A DNA stretch of 5,208 nt. Origin: an uncultured Lysobacterales bacterium. GTDB taxonomy: Bacteria; Pseudomonadota; Gammaproteobacteria; Xanthomonadales; SZUA-36. The position numbers and the translations under genes are program-made. Each line of letters begins with the position of its first letter. Position 1 is the first letter of the stretch. The DNA lies in the NCBI GenBank assembly GCA_937995275.1, contig CALKKN010000010.1, positions 1 through 5,208 on the forward strand, read 5' to 3'. Of the stretch, positions 4,779 to 5,208 are shown piece after piece. A model generated the notes under the pieces. That model did no database searches, was not told the origin of the DNA, and saw only the letters and a program-made list of their open reading frames with translations.

Positions 4779-5208
4779 ATGACGCCCCCTAAAGACCTGA
4801 TGCTCAGTGTCGTTCCAGCAGCCGTCGTGTGGGATCTCGACGGCACGCTGGTCGACTCGGCCCCCGATATCGCGACCGCGCTGAACGCCTTGCTCAATGA
4901 GCACGGTCAGCACGGTCACACCGTCGACAAGGTTCGCCCGATGATCGGGGGCGGCGTGGCCAAGCTGATCGAGCGGGGTTTCCGCGCGGCGGGCGCTCCG
5001 CTCGACGAGGCGGGCAGCGACGAACTGGCGCCACGCTTCATCGAACTGTACACGGCCTGCGCCACTGCCCAGACCCGGTTGGTGGCCAACGCCCGCGAAG
5101 TCCTGTCGTACCTCCACAATGCCGGCGCCCACCAGGCGCTCTGCACCAACAAACCTTACGACATCACGCTGCAAATCCTGGGCGGGCTCGACATCGCCGG
5201 TTTTTTCG
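4779..5208 (+). CDS. gph: Phosphoglycolate phosphatase (HAD family), 3' end missing
   Basis: The first 143 residues of a HAD-superfamily phosphatase of the Gph/CbbZ type, open to the window's right edge. It hydrolyses 2-phosphoglycolate, the toxic product of RuBisCO's oxygenase reaction, to glycolate. Motif I is WDLDGTLVDS (18-27): Asp19 is the nucleophile and Asp21 the acid/base. The cap region follows, with MIGGGVAKLIERGF (about 57-70), then the motif II region LCTNKP (about 122-127), typical of Gph proteins. Motifs III and IV should lie beyond the window. Trp18 replaces the usual Phe before the nucleophile. The position downstream of cbbF and prk supports the photorespiratory-salvage role over other HAD substrates, though family members are promiscuous and substrate identity is inferred. 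Confidence 0.9.
   Translation, partial: MTPPKDLMLSVVPAAVVWDLDGTLVDSAPDIATALNALLNEHGQHGHTVDKVRPMIGGGVAKLIERGFRAAGAPLDEAGSDELAPRFIELYTACATAQTRLVANAREVLSYLHNAGAHQALCTNKPYDITLQILGGLDIAGFF
4900..4917 (+). repeat. Perfect 9-base tandem repeat inside gph
   Basis: AGCACGGTC occurs twice in direct succession (4900-4908, 4909-4917), in phase with the codons, and gives the His-rich stretch EHGQHGHT in the cap domain entry. The protein length here seems normal for Gph proteins, so it is either a tolerated slip or chance. Confidence 0.5.

Overview
The window looks like a chromosomal segment from a GC-rich autotrophic gammaproteobacterium. Two things point there. First, the left part has the gammaproteobacterial order bamE > < rnfH-ratA < > smpB, familiar from Escherichia coli. 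Second, the right part carries Calvin-Benson-Bassham genes: class I fructose-1,6-bisphosphatase, a proteobacterial-type phosphoribulokinase and a phosphoglycolate phosphatase. A purple or chemolithoautotrophic sulfur bacterium, for example of the Chromatiales or Ectothiorhodospiraceae, would fit. The genus cannot be decided from this sequence.

Left block (1-1864): the 3' part of bamE (outer-membrane assembly lipoprotein, with a long acidic tail) runs rightward and converges on rnfH. The two stop codons share a TTAA. rnfH and ratA form a leftward pair that overlaps by 17 bases. A 187-base divergent region (1207-1393) holds candidate promoters and three short hairpins, then smpB runs rightward. 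smpB ends at a GC-rich hairpin, and no ssrA (tmRNA) gene follows it in this window.

Middle (1943-2595): a NarL/LuxR-type regulator with a good C-terminal helix-turn-helix. Its receiver domain has Gly where the phosphorylated Asp should be and Lys in place of one metal-binding acid. It ends at a convincing intrinsic terminator.

Right block (2741-5208): cbbF (fbp), prk and gph run in the same direction with small gaps (15 and 58 bases) and good ribosome binding sites, so they probably form one operon. FBPase regenerates fructose 6-phosphate, PRK makes ribulose 1,5-bisphosphate for RuBisCO, and Gph removes 2-phosphoglycolate produced by RuBisCO's oxygenase reaction. A 9-codon open frame with its own Shine-Dalgarno sits between prk and gph, and its stop runs into the gph ribosome binding site. 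gph runs off the right edge.

No mobile element, CRISPR array, tRNA or rRNA was seen, and there is no clear new multi-gene system. The best leads are the phosphorylation-dead-looking regulator, a three-cysteine cluster in the FBPase loop where chloroplast FBPase carries its redox switch, the mini-ORF before gph and the BamE tail.
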